Below the pieces are notes generated by a model. That model worked only from the letters and a program-made list of their open reading frames with translations, did not search any database and had not been told where the DNA came from. The position numbers and the translations under genes were made by a program. Of a stretch of DNA of 6,642 bases, positions 6,303 through 6,642 are shown in pieces; positions within the stretch are counted from its first letter, which is position 1; every line of letters begins with the position of its first letter. Source of the DNA: an uncultured Chlorobiota bacterium (GTDB lineage Bacteria > Bacteroidota > Kapaibacteriia > OLB7); contig CAMLOB010000228.1 of assembly GCA_946481475.1 (NCBI GenBank), positions 1-6,642 on the forward strand, read 5' to 3'.

Positions 6303-6642
6303 ATGAAGGACCGTGACTACGACGTGATTGTGATCGGAGGGGGATCGGCCGGACTGACCGCCGCCGGCTTGACCGCTTCGCTGGGAGGAAAGGTGACGAT
6401 GGTTGAACGGGAGAAACCGGGTGGGGACTGTACCTGGACCGGTTGTGTCCCGTCGAAGGCGCTGCTCGATATTGCCGGAATCGCTGCGGAGATTGCCAGA
6501 GGTGCTTCCTGCGGCATTCGGACTTCGGACATGACGATCGACTTTGGCCGGGTGATGGAATCGGTCCGCGCGACCCGCCGGAAGTTCTACCGCGAGTCCG
6601 ATTCTCCCGAAGTTCTTGCCGAGCATAACGTCGAAGTCCGAA
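6303..6642 (+). CDS. Pyridine nucleotide-disulfide oxidoreductase (FAD, class I), 3' end beyond window
   Basis: The frame from ATG 6303 is open to the right edge, giving 113 residues of a family that is usually about 450-550 aa or longer. Residues 6-18 (YDVIVIGGGSAGL) are the FAD dinucleotide-binding motif GxGxxG, with Glu35 at the end of the second strand in the place that binds the ribose. GGDCTWTGCVPSKALL at 40-55 is the redox-active disulfide motif with Cys43 and Cys48 spaced C-x4-C, as in dihydrolipoamide dehydrogenase, glutathione reductase and mercuric reductase. The GGDC and Trp45 variant is closer to mercuric reductase-like proteins than to the GGTCLNVGC of lipoamide dehydrogenase. 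The NAD(P)H and dimerisation domains are outside the window, so the substrate cannot be assigned. It follows a strong terminator by only 27 bp. Confidence 0.92.
   Translation, partial: MKDRDYDVIVIGGGSAGLTAAGLTASLGGKVTMVEREKPGGDCTWTGCVPSKALLDIAGIAAEIARGASCGIRTSDMTIDFGRVMESVRATRRKFYRESDSPEVLAEHNVEVR

Overview
The window reads as chromosomal DNA from a GC-rich member of the Bacteroidota/FCB assemblage. The strongest pointer is the large secreted protein at 738-3620, which ends in a type IX secretion (T9SS) sorting domain, a system confined to that group. Three of the five complete or 5'-complete plus-strand genes start behind AT-rich leaders with no clear Shine-Dalgarno, which also fits. High GC, acidic proteins and an etfB-etfA-bifunctional nuclease order would suit Rhodothermota, Balneolota or Kapabacteria-like lineages, but that placement is inference.

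Layout. (1) 1-284, minus strand: the 5' part of a flavin reductase-like FMN protein that runs off the left edge. (2) 285-737: a divergent spacer without a credible gene, holding a 23-bp direct repeat with 28-bp period and a purine-rich, G-run-rich tract. (3) 738-3620: a 960-aa secreted multidomain protein with signal peptide, six-Asp-box sialidase-like propeller, two fibronectin-III-like domains, a jelly-roll-like domain and a T9SS C-terminal domain. (4) 3643-3680: an intrinsic terminator that closes this gene. (5) 3716-4462 and 4543-5517: etfB and etfA, the two subunits of electron transfer flavoprotein, separated by an 80-bp T-rich spacer. (6) 5584-6189: a DUF151 bifunctional nuclease-type protein with a very acidic linker and a C-terminal UVR motif, starting at GTG. 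(7) 6233-6275: a strong terminator with a C(UUCG)G loop. (8) 6303 to the right edge: the N-terminal third or quarter of a pyridine nucleotide-disulfide oxidoreductase.

How the genes work together. EtfB and EtfA form one heterodimer that carries electrons from flavin dehydrogenases, such as acyl-CoA dehydrogenases, towards the quinone pool. The flavin reductase and the disulfide oxidoreductase are also flavin redox proteins but belong to separate transcription units. The T9SS protein and the nuclease have no obvious functional link to ETF. Apart from the domain combinations and intergenic repeats, this is an ordinary housekeeping/secretome region; I see no CRISPR, mobile element, RNA gene, toxin-antitoxin pair or defence system, and no convincing new system.
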